Below are positions 39,501 through 54,500 of a stretch of 64,000 nucleotides of DNA, one piece after another. Made by a program: the position numbers and the translations under genes. Each line of letters begins with the position of its first letter. Positions within the stretch are counted from its first letter, which is position 1. The notes below the pieces were generated by a model. That model did no database searches. It saw only the letters and a list, made by a program, of their open reading frames with translations, and was not told the DNA's origin. Source of the DNA: Apostichopus japonicus (Eukaryota > Echinodermata > Holothuroidea > Aspidochirotida > Stichopodidae); assembly GCF_037975245.1 (NCBI RefSeq), contig NC_092562.1:6921501-6985500 (forward strand), read 5' to 3'.

Positions 39501-42500
39501 TGTACACATTTCAGATTAATCTCAAATCACAATGTCGGTTTTATCTCTAAAACAGAAGGAAATACTGATTTATCTTACGACAGAAATTTCTGAAATGTAT
39601 TTCAAATGAGCTCTTCAATCTGTGCCATTTCTAAGTTTGTCTGAACCAAGATGCCTAAGGTTGCATCTACGTAAGAATTCTGCACTATATGTGTGTTTGT
39701 CATAAGCTAGAACTATCAACTTTCTTTGTCACAACTTCCTCCCTAAACAAGTCCATGTAAATCTGTTACCAAATGCCTCTTACCTTTCTTGTTTCTACAT
39801 GTAATTCTCTGTCATATGTCATTCCAGGAATTCTTAATATTTCCCACCAATTTCTACTTACGTCAACCCCAGTCTGATCTGATATTCATGGTTTCTCTTA
39901 CATTTAAGGATGAATACTGGCACTGAAACATACTTACAACAACTATTTTCATATACTCTGCCACAGCTTCTTGTCCATTACCAGTGCATTCAGTTATTAA
40001 GATCTTCGAGTGGTTTTCACCCAAAGATACCATCAAACGACAAAATCCTTCCACAATGTCCTTAACGGGTACAAAAAGGAAATTATTTAAGTCTTTCACG
40101 TAAATACTTTGTTAGTTTCTTATAAGATGGATTTTTGTTTGCTTTCATTGTTAATTGTATTACATTTAAAGGCACTGAATTGTTAATTGCCTGATTCAGA
40201 TTTAAAACAAAATTACCAAAATAAATTGGTATTATTTATTTTGAACTCCCTTGGAAATGAAAGATTGACCTCCTACTAAGCTAAATATAAGAATGAATAC
40301 TTCATTTCTTCACTTACAATTGGTAATAATCAAACTAAGATAAAGTCCTATCTTTTCTAATGCAAGCATGTTACAGTTATAACTAGAGGGTACTCCATGG
40401 ACTTACAGATCTCCTCTCCTATTCCACCTCTGACCTAAATTGTCCTTTCAACCTCACCCTCAACATACAAAGAAGACTACTCTAGTATTTGTCTCATCAT
40501 TCTCTACATATTGTGTAGTTTAATAGGGTTTTCCTACATGTTGACAAGCAGAAGGGGCTTAAAAACAAAGTTTAGGTTTTTTGGACCTTTGACCTCTGAT
40601 GTTAGACACATGGTTACATGGTCAGGCACCTACCAAACAAGTTTGAACATGATCATACTTACGGTCTAGGAGGGGTTCACGAAACACTTTTTCACACAAT
40701 TTAGGCAAATTTCACCTTTGACCTCAATTGGCCTTTGGTCTCGACCCTAAATACTTAAATCTGTTCTATTTTAAATTTGTATCATCATTATCTACATACC
40801 GTGTGGTTTAATGCCTTTTTCATACATGCTGACAAGCAGAATATGGCTATAAACCTCTGACCTATGTAATCAATCAGCAGGAATGAGTTTACATGGTCAG
40901 GCACCTACCAATCAAGCTTGAACTTGATCAGACTTCTTCCCTATACATGTAGGGAGGTGAGATATTCACATAAAAGCAGTTTGGTGACCAGACTAAACAC
41001 ACACTGATTCAAAAACCAACAAATTGTCTTGATCATTTGAAATGAAACTTTCAATTAAATGAGTTACATGGTAATTGATTTGAGAAACATCTTCCAAATT
41101 AATGCAAAATGCTCCTTTCACATATTCCTCCATAATCATTTCTTATAACCCCAAATTCTTGAGATGTTTTCTCCAGTGCTAACCCGTCTACATCTGGCAG
41201 GAATACACCTACATTCCTGATGACTGGGACTGTGATCTGAAACCATCTTGAGTGGTAAAAGTAACATACCATGTCTCTGTTATCTACTGCATTGTTCAAC
41301 ATATCCTTAGCAAGCAAGAGATGACCAAGTAACTTCCGGATAGTATCAGGATACCTATCATCAGAAACAGTTTCAATAATTAGGAAAACATGAAACTACA
41401 AGAAATATACCAAAGAGGAAAACGGGACTTGGCAAAACTATATAAAAGGAAGCATTAAACTAAAGTATGTTAAATAGATTTCAATAAACCATGCCGCTAC
41501 TGCATGAAAATGTTAAGTCTTGTACACCTGTTACCTTGGTAAGCCTACACTACAACTTCAATTTACAGAGAGAGGCTGATAGCTTGAAATGGTTAGCATC
41601 AACAATTAAGACATGAAATAATTACAAGGGGAAGTGGGGATGAGGTGGTTTTCTAACTAGCAATGTGCGGGATCCCGGTAGTCAAGTGAATCCCGATCCC
41701 GGTATTGACTAGTCCTGATCACAGTGCAATGTGTAAATACTACCAGGAGTGGAAAAACAACCAGTTTTTACATTCGTTTCGGTATCATTCCCGGGAATTC
41801 CGGACAAAATAAAAATATCTACGTGTTACTGATTGAAATAAAGAAAAGAAAACATGTTTATTTCTGGTTTCTGTGTTCTTAGTTTGAATAACATCTGATC
41901 AATTTATGTACTGACCTAGACCTACATTTTAACGAATCAACTTTCCACGTTGTAATTTGGACCGAGGCTACACCAAATATCTAACATTACTTGGGCTCAG
42001 CATGTTGCAGGACCTCAAAGTTATTTTTAAATTTCTTTTATTTATTCTTCCTTCAAAACGATAATTGTGAAGGTTCCCACGTACAAAATCTTACCACATG
42101 TATTTCACCTCATTTTGATATAATATTTATAACGATTTAATAAATTTTGAGCCAAAGCCGCAAGGAGTATATCCAGTTTAAATCAATCTTCGCACAGGGG
42201 ACTGTATATTATTATAGCCTAGCGTACAGTACTGGTACACACAGTGCAGTACGGTACTTGAGATTTGATGCTGTAATGGAATGGATTCGTTTACTAATGC
42301 GGAGGGTTCCACGATGTCATTTATAGTTATCTTTGGCAACTTTGTTAATTTTTAAGAACTTTTGTACAAAAGATGGATATTTTACGTATTTAAAGTATAC
42401 TTTTTGGAGAACACAATAGCCGATTAACGATATAAATAAATCTGTACTATTCTCATGTATGTAGTTCATAATCCTGTATTTACATAGCCCCTATGTGACA

Positions 42501-45500
42501 TTCTTTTTGTCTGAAGTTCCAAACACGTGGTGACTAGTTGATAGTTGAAAACTTTTCATTGTGAACTTTTGAACTTGAAGGGTTGCCCTATTCCAATATC
42601 ATGGAATAGTGGGCACCCCCAATTTCTGTTTGTGTACGGATTACAAGTTTTATCCATGTGCGAACATGTTAATCTAATATCGTACGAAGAGTATGAATGA
42701 AGGATAGTGTGGGTTGCTTTTTTCCAAGGTTTGTGCTTTTCTTTTTGAAGTGTATGTTAAAAAACAAAGGCCCTAATATAGCATGTTATTTTGGCTGCTT
42801 TTGGTTATAACTGTGCGTGTAAGAGTATGAACATAGCCTAGGCTATGCATATTGAATGTATGACATTGACAGTCTTGTAACTAAGTGCTTTGAACCATAG
42901 ATGAAAGTTGAGGAAAATCCCAGTTGTAATTACGATACCGGGATTCATGTTGCAACACTACCGGTTGTGTGAAATTTGCACTACCGCACAACGCTATTTC
43001 TAACTCTGTTTATATAAAGCAACAGTGTAAACCATATGGGCCAGGTACTCCTGGCTTTATGAACCTGTACCTATAATGTCATTTGCTATTCATTAAACAG
43101 AAGCATCTAATTAAAGTAAAAGATAAACATACAATCTACTCACTTATGCGAAGATGGTTGTGAAATGATTTCAATCAATGCCTCAATGCAGAGCTCAAAT
43201 ACATCTTGGTTATGAATCATTTGACAAAGTATGTCTATGATTGGTTGCATCTCCAAGAGAGGAACATCAAGCTTAACCCAACTAGCCAAACATCTCAGCG
43301 AAAGTAGCTGTATTTCTGGAGGAGTATTGGCTTGACTGAGCAATGATTGGACAACAGTCATCACTAAAAGGCATGGAAACAGGTAAAAATTAGGTTGAGA
43401 TGTTTATCAGCCTACCACACTTAGCAACAAAAAACCCAGAATCAAGTAGAGAAAAGTTTGAAATATTTGAAACATTACACGAGTGACCATTTTCTTAACG
43501 ATATCTTATATGATAATTTTTACTTCACTTGCCACACAACACAACACAACACAGCTCAACTCCTACACAGTTTTGGATTTAATGCGAATATGTTGTCTCA
43601 AAGGAGGATTATCCCTACAGAGGATAATCCTACTTGAGATTCTAATTCAGCCTTCAAACAAAGATACTGTCTGATGAACAAGTTATCTATCTCCTCTAAC
43701 ATGTGAGTGGCAAGACCCACTAGTAATTATATCAAAAGCATGAACCCTAACTTCTGATACAAACTATTTATTTCAGTAAAAGACTGATGTCTTGGACAAA
43801 TCAATATGAAAAAATACTAAGCTTTCAAGAAAGGCTATCAAAGTAGGTAGACAGTGCAGGTTAAAAAACAAATGACCGATACCAATGACTTATGATAAAA
43901 GTGATGCAACAAGGTTCAGAAATTTAAAATCTTTAAAGTGTGGCAAAATATCAATGGTATTGACAACCATAAAGCTATAGCTGAGCTTGAATTATTTCAT
44001 AATTTTATGTACTATTTTTGCTAATGTTGATTTAGCAGCCACATACTATCAAGCCTCCTCACCTTTCTGGAAGCCCTTCTGTAGTTCTGATCGCACAGCA
44101 GCTCGCCGCCCCTGCGGTAAAGCTGATGAGTGAAACTGTGAATAGAGACAGCATACCAATATCAATATTAATATCAATATCAACATCAATCAATTGTACA
44201 GTTGAGATATCAAATAAGAGATAATTTCTTTACCAATCCCAGTGCAATGCATTAACATCCCAGTTTATCTGAGAATTATTTAGAAAAATGAAATATGCCA
44301 ATGATGTATCAACACATTCAGATTTGAAACAACTAGAGAATGCTACCAACCTAATTTAAATGCAAGCAGACACCAAACCACTGAACGAGAACTGATCATT
44401 TCTGTGGATACTCTTCAAGGAGTTAATAAGATATAGTGGATATATAAAAGTATAGTGCAACTTGACATCAATGTTTTACCTCTTCTGGAAGTACTGTCAA
44501 AAATTCCAATAAGGCGGTACATTTATGAACCTCCTGTAGAAATAACAAGACAAGAAACAACTTGTTAATCTATTTAATAGATGATACAGTAAAATATTCT
44601 GATATGCTTGATTCAAACAGACATAACAAGCAACAATGACAGGTTCTGTCATAAATTTAATTCCCCATCGTATTAAGTAGACAATGAAAGCTGAAGTGAA
44701 AATGTAAGACCTGGGAATATGTTGTCACTGTAATTATCAATGTAAGAAAGTAGTATAGAGCTTATATAGCCACTGCTTCCTATGGGAGGTAACAGCTTAT
44801 AGTTATAGCTGATATGTCCATAAGCTGCTGTGGATGTGGCATATTAAGAGGATTGTCATGTGACTGTGAATGATGTCAGTGCAATGTAATACAGTGTGAA
44901 CATGAGCCTGGCAAGAATATGTCAAGGAATGTGTCATATCAATATGATGTGAACTAACATGATTGTAATATGTATGAATGACAATGTCAGTGAGATGGAT
45001 ATGATTTGATAAATGATGTGATATGGTGTAAATTGAATGGGATGTCAAGTAGGATCCTTAACGTTTTGCATATTCAAGAGAAACAAATTAAACTGAAATA
45101 TGTAATGTGTGCATCTGTTGAAAATAGATTGTTTAACTCCTTTTAAATTATTCATTAGTGAATATGAAGCACCATAAAATTGAAAAACTTATGAAGCCAT
45201 CAAATTTCACTCTAATAAACATGTTGCATATAGTTTTATTAAGCTACCACTCTCAATAACAGTAAATCAACATAGAACAACAATAAATAAACTAGCAGAA
45301 TAATACTACAGAATCCCACTGCTATCAATGTGCTTGTACTTGATATGTAGTGTATGTATGAAGGCACCTATTGTAAGGTGGTGTAACTGACTGGGCCCAG
45401 CGCATAAAGGCCTTCAATACTACGTTACTTTTACAGGTGTATTAAGGCACCTATTGTAAGGTAGAGTACTGACTGGGCCCAGCACATATAGACCTTGAAT

Positions 45501-48500
45501 ACTATGTTACTTTTACAGGTGTATTAAGGCACCTATTGTAAGGTAGAGTACTGACTGGGCCCAGCACATATAGACCTTGAATACTATGTTACTTTTACAG
45601 GTGTATTAAGGCACCTATTGTAAAGTAGTGTAACTGACAAGGTAGTGTAACTGACTGGGCCCAGGGCATAAAGGCCTTCAATGCTATGTTACTTTTACAG
45701 GTAAGTTGGTCAAAAATAAATTAATTGAAAAACAATGCAGCTTCTCACTCCCTGTTAAATTTAAACAAAAAATCATATAAGATATGTGATATCCAATAAG
45801 GATTCTATAAAATCTACAAAGAAAGAGACAAAATATACAATGTGCATCAAAGTATTGACCTGTGCAGCTATTGTTATATCAAAACCAATCATATGCTCCT
45901 TTATAAACTTGCTATAGCTTTACATATAACTTGTTCAACTGAATTCCAGATTTCATTTACTAGACTTAACTAATTAAGGCATTCAAACTTTCAAAATAAA
46001 ACAGACTTGTGGTAAATTAAACTGGGCAAGTCCATCCAGTTCATTTTCCATGAAATAAATTACTAAAACAAACTTACCCGAACATCAAAAATATTTTTTG
46101 CTAATTTTATCCAGGTGTCCCACAATGGGTGAATGCATTCTTTGAGAAGTATGAAAACTTGGCCTTAATCCAAATTTACTCCTGCAGGTATTTGGCATCT
46201 ATTTGTAACTTGCAATAGTCCTGAAGAGGTTTTTCATATGTATCACAAATAATCCCCAAAATGCTAAACAACACTTCAGCATAGCATATATACTCATATC
46301 AATTACAGTACTACAATGGTTGTGACAGCATGGATGCACTGTGTCCCTATATCCAACCTAGCTGGAGGACATACACGTACAAGCATAGTACAGATACCTA
46401 TTTGCCAAACATATTAAATAAGACTTCAAAACATTTTTTTTTGAGGGGGGGGGGGGGTTAATTCCAAATTCCTTAGCCTGAATAAAAGCTGGTACTGTTT
46501 TGATCCTCTGGTTATGCTGAAAGTCAACTTATTCAAAGATGAGGAGTAAATAACTCAAACTAAAGGTGAGTGAGCCTCTCAGTCCTATTGCTTCCTTATT
46601 GGCTTCAAGCAGAGATAATTCTCTTCATTACTTCTCCATTATAAGGCTCCATTGTAAGTCAAAAAACTACAAACTTAGTGACAAATTGTACAGATCTGAG
46701 CAGTCTAGGTTTAGCTAATACCACAACACATGTACATAAACAACACACAAGACATAGAGCCACCTAGTCCAACATTTAAAAGTAAAATGGCACAAATGGT
46801 CCATACAGCCCAGTTTGAACCGTATCGCATGGGAACACATCAACATGTACAGTATACTACAAACTACAAACCAAATATTTCAACAGTGTATGATATGTGG
46901 AACTGTTAGGGCTTGTTTTGAACAAAGGAAATACAGACCAGCTTTTTTCTTTTCGTTGAACTTTAAATTTCTGTTACTTATGTACATTCACAAGAATCAT
47001 AAAACAGTGTTTGATGGTAAGCGTGTAAACATAAATAAAGCTAACTGTGGGTGTAAACAACTGCAAAGAAAACAATTACTTCTTTGCAAGAGCGCATAAT
47101 GCAAATACACCAAAGCAGGTTATGAATAATACAGTATATTCCCGTAGCGAACAATGCTTACCAAGGTACCAATGGGACGGCAGCCTTTTTAAAACTATAA
47201 CTTACTGTTGCAAGGTCAAGTTCACACTTCATCAACCACTTGGCAAAAATATTTAACTTTGAAAGGATTTATCACAAACTACAGTACCAGTTCAAGAAAC
47301 TTAAAATTTATAAAGTACAACAGCTAGGTGCTGGCAAGCATAACTATTTAGAGGAATATTGATTGTGGATTTATACTGTGGGTTTATACTGTGGGTATAT
47401 AAAGCATTAGTTTGTGTGGAATTCTATTGCTCATAAAACTATATAAGAAACTTATCATTGAAACACATTCTCCATACAAACATCTATCCACATTTACTGT
47501 AGGTTCCTACATAGTTCTCAGCAAAGTCACTCAAACAATGGGTTTGAAGGAAAGCTGGGAAGATATCAGTAGAAATAATTCTGTTAACTATTAGAGATGC
47601 CAACAACAATTCAAAATATTTTGTAAGTGTATTAACCAAACAGCCAATATTTCATGTTGAGATCATTCATAGTCCCTTGGTGTCGTAACACAGTACCTTT
47701 GCTCAAAAACCCATTCAAGTTATTTATTATTTGCCTATATTGAAGAAAACTAATGCAGTGAACCCTCTTTCACCTCAGTCCCTGAAACTTCCAGGTGATG
47801 CTAAAGTAATTAGAGTTGCCCTACCGATGTAAATTTATGCATGCCCTGTAGCCACTCCAAATAAACCGCAATGGTTCTGCCAGTTTACGAACTACAGTAT
47901 ATGACTGTGGCATAGCGTTCAGCTGAAAGAACTGGAAAATCCATTTAGAGGCAGGTAAATCATAGATCCCACCCTTCATTAGCCTACCATAGCTAATGTA
48001 TGTTCCAAAGCATACAGTACATCATCTAATGCAAAGAGATTCATTGAAGTTGATCCAAAAATTGCTCAAAATCAGTCATCCATTATGGGTTTTGTCTTCA
48101 TTACTTGCCAGCCTACATATAGACGATTAGCTTCGGTGCATCATGCTGCACATAAATGAGGAAAAACCTATTTCAAGCAATAACAAAGGGCAAACCAGGG
48201 TTTGAAAATACCATACAATATACCCTGGATATGGTTTATGTCCACATCGATTTCAAACCATTTTGCAAAAACAATAAAACAAGAGAGGATGAGTTGGGTA
48301 TGCAAACTACTGGCTTCCCATGTTTCATGTCTGTCACAATATATACACAGCATCATACGAAAAATGTGATGGTTGTGATTAAACCAGTAGTATGTAGCCT
48401 CTACAGGACCACTGTACACATATGCTAACTGTGCTATCAACAAACCATCCACTGAACAATAAAATACTATAACAAAGTTAAAACAATGGGTTGGAATAAC

Positions 48501-51500
48501 ACACATACCTAATTAAAATTTAATTATATATCTTTCTTCCAATAACTTGTGCATATGGAACAAAAATTATGTATAGTGCTATTATAGCAAAATACTGTTT
48601 CAATATTCTGCAACACCCAACCCTGTATCCTAAACTTGGTACAGATGTGACACTTTGGTTACAGTTTGTGTCCTTTCATCTTGATTTGAAAACCAGTTTT
48701 CACCACAAAGGAAAGAAGGTAGCATCATTAAACTTCAACTGTGGAGTAGGTAAGTACAGTTGTGTTATCACAAAATAATGAGAAAGCTTACATCTAAGCC
48801 AGTGGAGTTGACTTGCTGAAAGGTATCAATACTGCCAGCAATGGCATCAGGCCAGACCTCTGGTGCTGTGTTAAGGGTGAAGGCAGAGAGCTGTGAACAA
48901 GAATGAACAAAGAAGACACTTTGTAGTAGCAAATTCATGTCTGTTGTCAGTACAGTAAAAAAAATACCAGCTAAATATCTCAAATGGTGTCAAGATATAT
49001 ATATATCCCATTGACATTCTCAAAGATTCTTTTACAACCATTTAAACACAACCCCTTCAAGGGTAGGAAGACACAATAAAGATTGCTGGAGTGTTTCTGT
49101 CTGCTTGCCTTTATTATAAAGCTATGGATCTATGCTACATGTTCTGAGTTCATTAAATATTAAGCTAGTAGAAGACTTCCAGTACCATACAGTAGCTATG
49201 CCTTCATTCCAAACACAATTAAAAGAGTGTGACTGATACCACATACTTATAGCAAAACAACTTCCTTATTGACAACCATCTTCACCATGTATCTGACACA
49301 TTTTCTGCATCATATAAAACACCATATACATGTCAAAACTTACATATATATTAATGTGAATTTGGGTAAATTATGGCAGGCCATGACATCAATGGAAATA
49401 AATTATGTAATGGCTAACACTCATATTAATTCATACAGACTGAATAGAACCTTCTGCATCTAACACAAGTGATGGAAACAACAATGTCGTTCTTAGAGTG
49501 AATAAACAAAAGTGACTTGCTATGACATTTCACTCAGCCTACTTATAGTATAGATTATAAATTTAACATCAAATAGTACTTTTTACACTGTCTGTATATA
49601 TTTATCTGAAGTTTTAAGATGTGACTGTCAACTCACTGCCACGCAGAGCCGTCTCAAAACAATCTTCTCGCCAGTAGAAAAGAGAAAGATCTTTTCAAAT
49701 AGCTTTGTCCTAAGGGTGTCATACTGCTCTGGAGACAATTCCTTCCTGTAGAAGACATCCATAATTTGCCACATCTATCAATTCATGAATTGTTCTTATT
49801 TTATAGTGCTTTTCTTAAAGAAATTTTCTTCACCCTCGAGAAACACAAATGTCAACTGATGGGTAAATTGTACTTAGATAATTAATGTAACACTTCAACA
49901 ATATCAGTCACAAATTTATCCACAACGGTAGCAACTCTTGAAGGCTTTACGACCCATCAATGCCAGTCTTCAGTAAAAGTGGCAATGAAAACCAAAACTC
50001 CCACATAAGTCTTTCTTTAGAGCATCTGTTATACTAGAATGCTTTTTAAGGACAGGAAATTTCTTGATTGCTAATGCACTACTGTAGGTACTGTGGTATA
50101 GTGTTGTTGAGCTATCCCAATGTCAGGAATAGATTTCAGTATCTTTGCTCTCAATATCATTTGCCAAACCAGCCTAAGCAATAACATTACAATATTTGAA
50201 CTGATAATCATCAAGACATTTGAACAAAACAAGTTTTAAAAATAAAGTAATCTATAATGAATCATACGATGAATCACAAGATTTTGATGGCAAAATTATT
50301 ATTTTTTGGATCATTAATACTTCATTGTAATAAAGCTTTAAAATACAGGAAGCAACTATGGAATCCTGAAGATTCACCAATTCTACATGTATCTGGGTTA
50401 GAGCACATACAGCACACAGAACAGAACACACAGATCTTGATAAATGATGTCAGTGGAAAGAGCTGTTAAATCAAGCACAGTGACTTGCTACTATTATTGA
50501 GGATTAGTGTTCACATTTTTCCCTTAAAGAAAGTTTAGATTAACAAATGAATAATTCAAATTGCAATGATGAACATTTCAAAATTACTGAGAATAAAACA
50601 TCCAGCAAACCAAATGGGCAAAAAAAAAAAAAAAAAAGTACAAAGTACAACTGGAACCAGAATGCAAACATGCATTGTGGTTGTGATGATATAACATGAG
50701 CAGTTTTCTTTATGAATCTGGCATAATGTATAGTGAGTGAGGGTGTATAACATACTTGATCTTAGTAATACAGTGAAAAGCAGTGTGATGTGACAAACAA
50801 TAAATTCACAATGACACAGGCTGTCCTGAAATGACCATTCACCTCAACAACAAGCTTCTTGCACTAAGTGTGATACATCAAAATACTAAATATGACATCT
50901 GTCCTTGTTGAACTATTGTTTTAAAAAGTGGTTTTCACAATTTGACCCCTGATGAACTCAAACAACCACTGACCTCCACCCACAAGATAAGGCTTCTTAT
51001 ACTCTATGTGGTGCAATCAAACATGCAATCTGTCCAAGCTTCCCTTGTGATATTAGGTTTAGGAAGGTGCATTTGTGTAGAGACACAGGTAAGAGGGGAG
51101 TGAAGTAAATGTTTGGGGGTTGGTTGGATTCAAATGACCTTTGACCAATACCAAAAGTAATAGGCTTCATTTAAGTAATGTTATACACCTTCATACCAAG
51201 TGTGAGATCTGCACATGCTTCCAATATTGAGATATCATGTTTACAAGATTTTCACAATTTGATGTCTGATTACCCCAAATGACATTTGACCTCCACCAGA
51301 AAAAATAAGCTTCTTGTACTCAATGTGATTCATATACATATTAAATATGAAATCTGCTTATGCTTACGTTATGGAGAGATCATGTTACAAAGTTTTCACA
51401 ATTTGACCCCTGATGACCCTAAATGACCTTTGACCTCCACAATAAACAATAAGCTTTTTGTACTCAGTGTGGTACTTCTACACACAACATATATAATTGG

Positions 51501-54500
51501 TCCGACCTTCCCTTCTTCAGATATCACGTTTACAAGCTGGGTGTCACATACGCCATCATGAATGCAAAGGTTACGATTATCATCGAAACCAAAAATGTTA
51601 CATGTTTAATGCTAGGCAAGAACAACTACAAACTTACCAAAACTTTGATATTTTTAGACAAAGAGCACTAGCACCAAAGAACTGTATTTCTGGTCGCTGT
51701 TTATTAGAGAAAAACAAAGAGAAAGAACATATATAAATCATCTTGAAAGGTTTAAGTTAAGAAAACAGTTTAGATATCATCCCACACAATTCAAGTTAAG
51801 TAAACAGTTTAGATATCATCCCACACAATTGTTAGTACCGTTTGACATCCCACTGCAGTAATCTGCCACACATTGAAGTAAAATGTTCATTCTAACTTAT
51901 AAATATTGTGCATACAGTATGCTCTAATTAAAATGCAGATTATCATCAAATACATCATTAGCAATTACACCTAGTGGCTAGCTACAGTAAGTGTCTTTGT
52001 ATTCAACAGTAACATTCATGATATTCAAGTGGTCCTTCCAACACTCACTTCATCACTTTTAAGTTGATTTGCTTATGTCAGCAACTAATATGTCACTATC
52101 TTGTTCCAAATGTTAATTTTGCCTTTTAAGGGGTGCTTCTAATGAGAGATACTGGTAGATTCAACCATTTACTGGAAATGTTCTGCATGTGAACACTGAA
52201 TCTCAATAGCACACATCACTACTGTATGATACCAAGTTTGGTGAAATGAATGCAGATCTGGCAACAGCACTCTGAGCTCTTGGCAATTCAGCTGAATTTC
52301 TTTTGGTTTTTCTTTATATTGTACATAATAAATCATTAACTTATATCCACAGAAGATTATTCTGGAAAAGAAAATGCAGTTCCCTCAATCCTTGAATTCG
52401 AATACAATCGAATATTCCAAATGCATCACATATTGGGAAGAAAGATATCACTTGTGACCTTTAAAATCCATACATGTTTTGAAGATTCTGGTAATTCAGT
52501 GTCCTTCAAATTTGTCCATTCATCTTTGGAGACTACATTAGTACGGTACTATTACACAGTAGTCCATACAGTAAAGGATACTAGTCCTTCACATGATGAA
52601 AAAATCACAGAATGTGGCTTCAACTGTCTTGTTGCCTGGCAAATATGCCTTCATTTCACACCATGGTATATATATACATGCCCCAAGAGCTTTACAGTCA
52701 AATGCAATACTTTGGCGAGTTAGCATGTCCTCTTCAAAACCAACGTTCCATGGCAGTGTGCTAATGAAATCATTATTCACACCATCAGCCAGTCTTAGTA
52801 GCTTGTTATCGGCAAATATTACAGTACAGTAACTGATGGGTGTCATTCAGGAAAATGCTAGCACTGCAAACTTGACTTTAGTCAGTATATTTTTTGTGTA
52901 TTGCTTTTTGTTTAGCAAGTGGCTAGCAACTTTTAATTTTTAGACCTGATCTCTACAAATTAATAATATAGTCAATCCAGTAGGCACCTACAGTACTGTA
53001 GACAATTCCACTAGGCAATCCTTACTGAATCACATTGACTACAGAAGATCTTCTGCTGAAGCAATCAAACCTATATCTAGAAACAGTCTCTCTATGTTTT
53101 ACTATCTATCCATCATAACTGAGCCCTGATAAAGTAGGGTCACCTGAAAGGAGTTCCTATCTTGTACTGTATGCTTGGTTTTTATTTTATTCCTGAAGGG
53201 TTTATATTACCTAGAGGTAAGTACATGGTAATAAACATTAAGGAGGGCAATACCATCCTGAGTCTGGACAGTTTAAAGTACCATACTGGTATTACCTATA
53301 AAATAGTTTGAATACTTGAATGGTGCAGAACTGATATACCAGATTGTCCACATATGTATAGCATACAAACTTGTTAGTCAGAAATAAACAAATGTGAGGT
53401 GGCTGAGGCCTTAGAAAGGTTTCACTGCATTACAGATGGAGAATAGTAACAAATGCTTCCAAACAGGACAGGCTCTGCTGAAAGCAACATTTAGCAATTG
53501 ACCATTGTTAATTTATTTTGTGCTGTTTGGTTTAAAGTCAGGTAACAATGCAGTTTATATATTTGACTACTGTAGTCAACTTTCCTTTCAATAAGTGGAG
53601 GAAAAGGTTATTTCAACATATTTGTAAAAATATTGGAATTTTCTTTCAAATTTGCATTTTGCATATAATGACTATAAATATTTTTATCATAACTTGTGTG
53701 GGAAACAGAATGTTGACTTTCTTTTCAAATTTACAGGGATACTCCAGTGGCACATAACATGACAATTATATGAAAGAGAAGAAACTTCCACTAGTTGTTA
53801 TTTCCCCCCTCCCCCCCCCCCCGTCCCCTTAATACCTTGGCTTTAAACTCAAGAAATTGTTAATTCAATGGAATGGAGTGATGACATTATCCACTCTACT
53901 GTAGCTAGATGCATCCACAAAATACCACTAAATTTAAAAAATTATAGTTCTTTGCCCCAAGAAGCAGTGAAAAGATGAAGAGACCAACAGAACATTTCCA
54001 TTTTTTATATTCACAAATGCAGGCAGTGGAATGTCTCGTTTAGCCTCAACCGGGGAAAAACAACAGACAATGTGTCAATGTTTGATCAATGAGGATGTAT
54101 CTGCAAAGGCCAAGTTCTGACATACAGCTCTGGGTCCTTATTTTGCATGTGACCTATCCTATTTAAAGATCTCCAAAGATTTTGTGTGGCATTGTGTATA
54201 CCTCAATCTATGTGCTAGTTGTGAAAATATGTTTACAAAGTTCTGGTCTACAAAAATCATGAAAAGAATTATAGGTATAAGGGACCAGTATATAGTCCAT
54301 TGAGAGACTTGGATACAATTTTACTAATTAATGCTCAAAGCTAAAACTCAGTTTAGTGGACATGATTTAAAATACCGCAAAGAAGTTCAAAACCTAAACA
54401 AGCCTCTTAACTATCCACTAAACACATGCATATATACTGCTCTTGAAAGGCATAGTGGTCTAAAATTGCTTGAATTTCCCAAATGTTCCTATCTCATGTA

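Noticed and set aside
48156-48506. 90- and 112-codon ORFs on opposite strands
   Set aside because: Neither shows a domain, and both fall in an intron of IPO13 without splice support.
52589-52846. 85-codon minus ORF and 79-codon plus ORF in intron 2
   Set aside because: No recognised motif, overlapping in both strands, and not compatible with the flanking IPO13 phases. Probably chance.
53734-53750. AGGGATACTCCAGTGG as another Kolobok-like end
   Set aside because: It matches 13 of 16 positions but is preceded by TTAC rather than TTAA, and no partner end was found.
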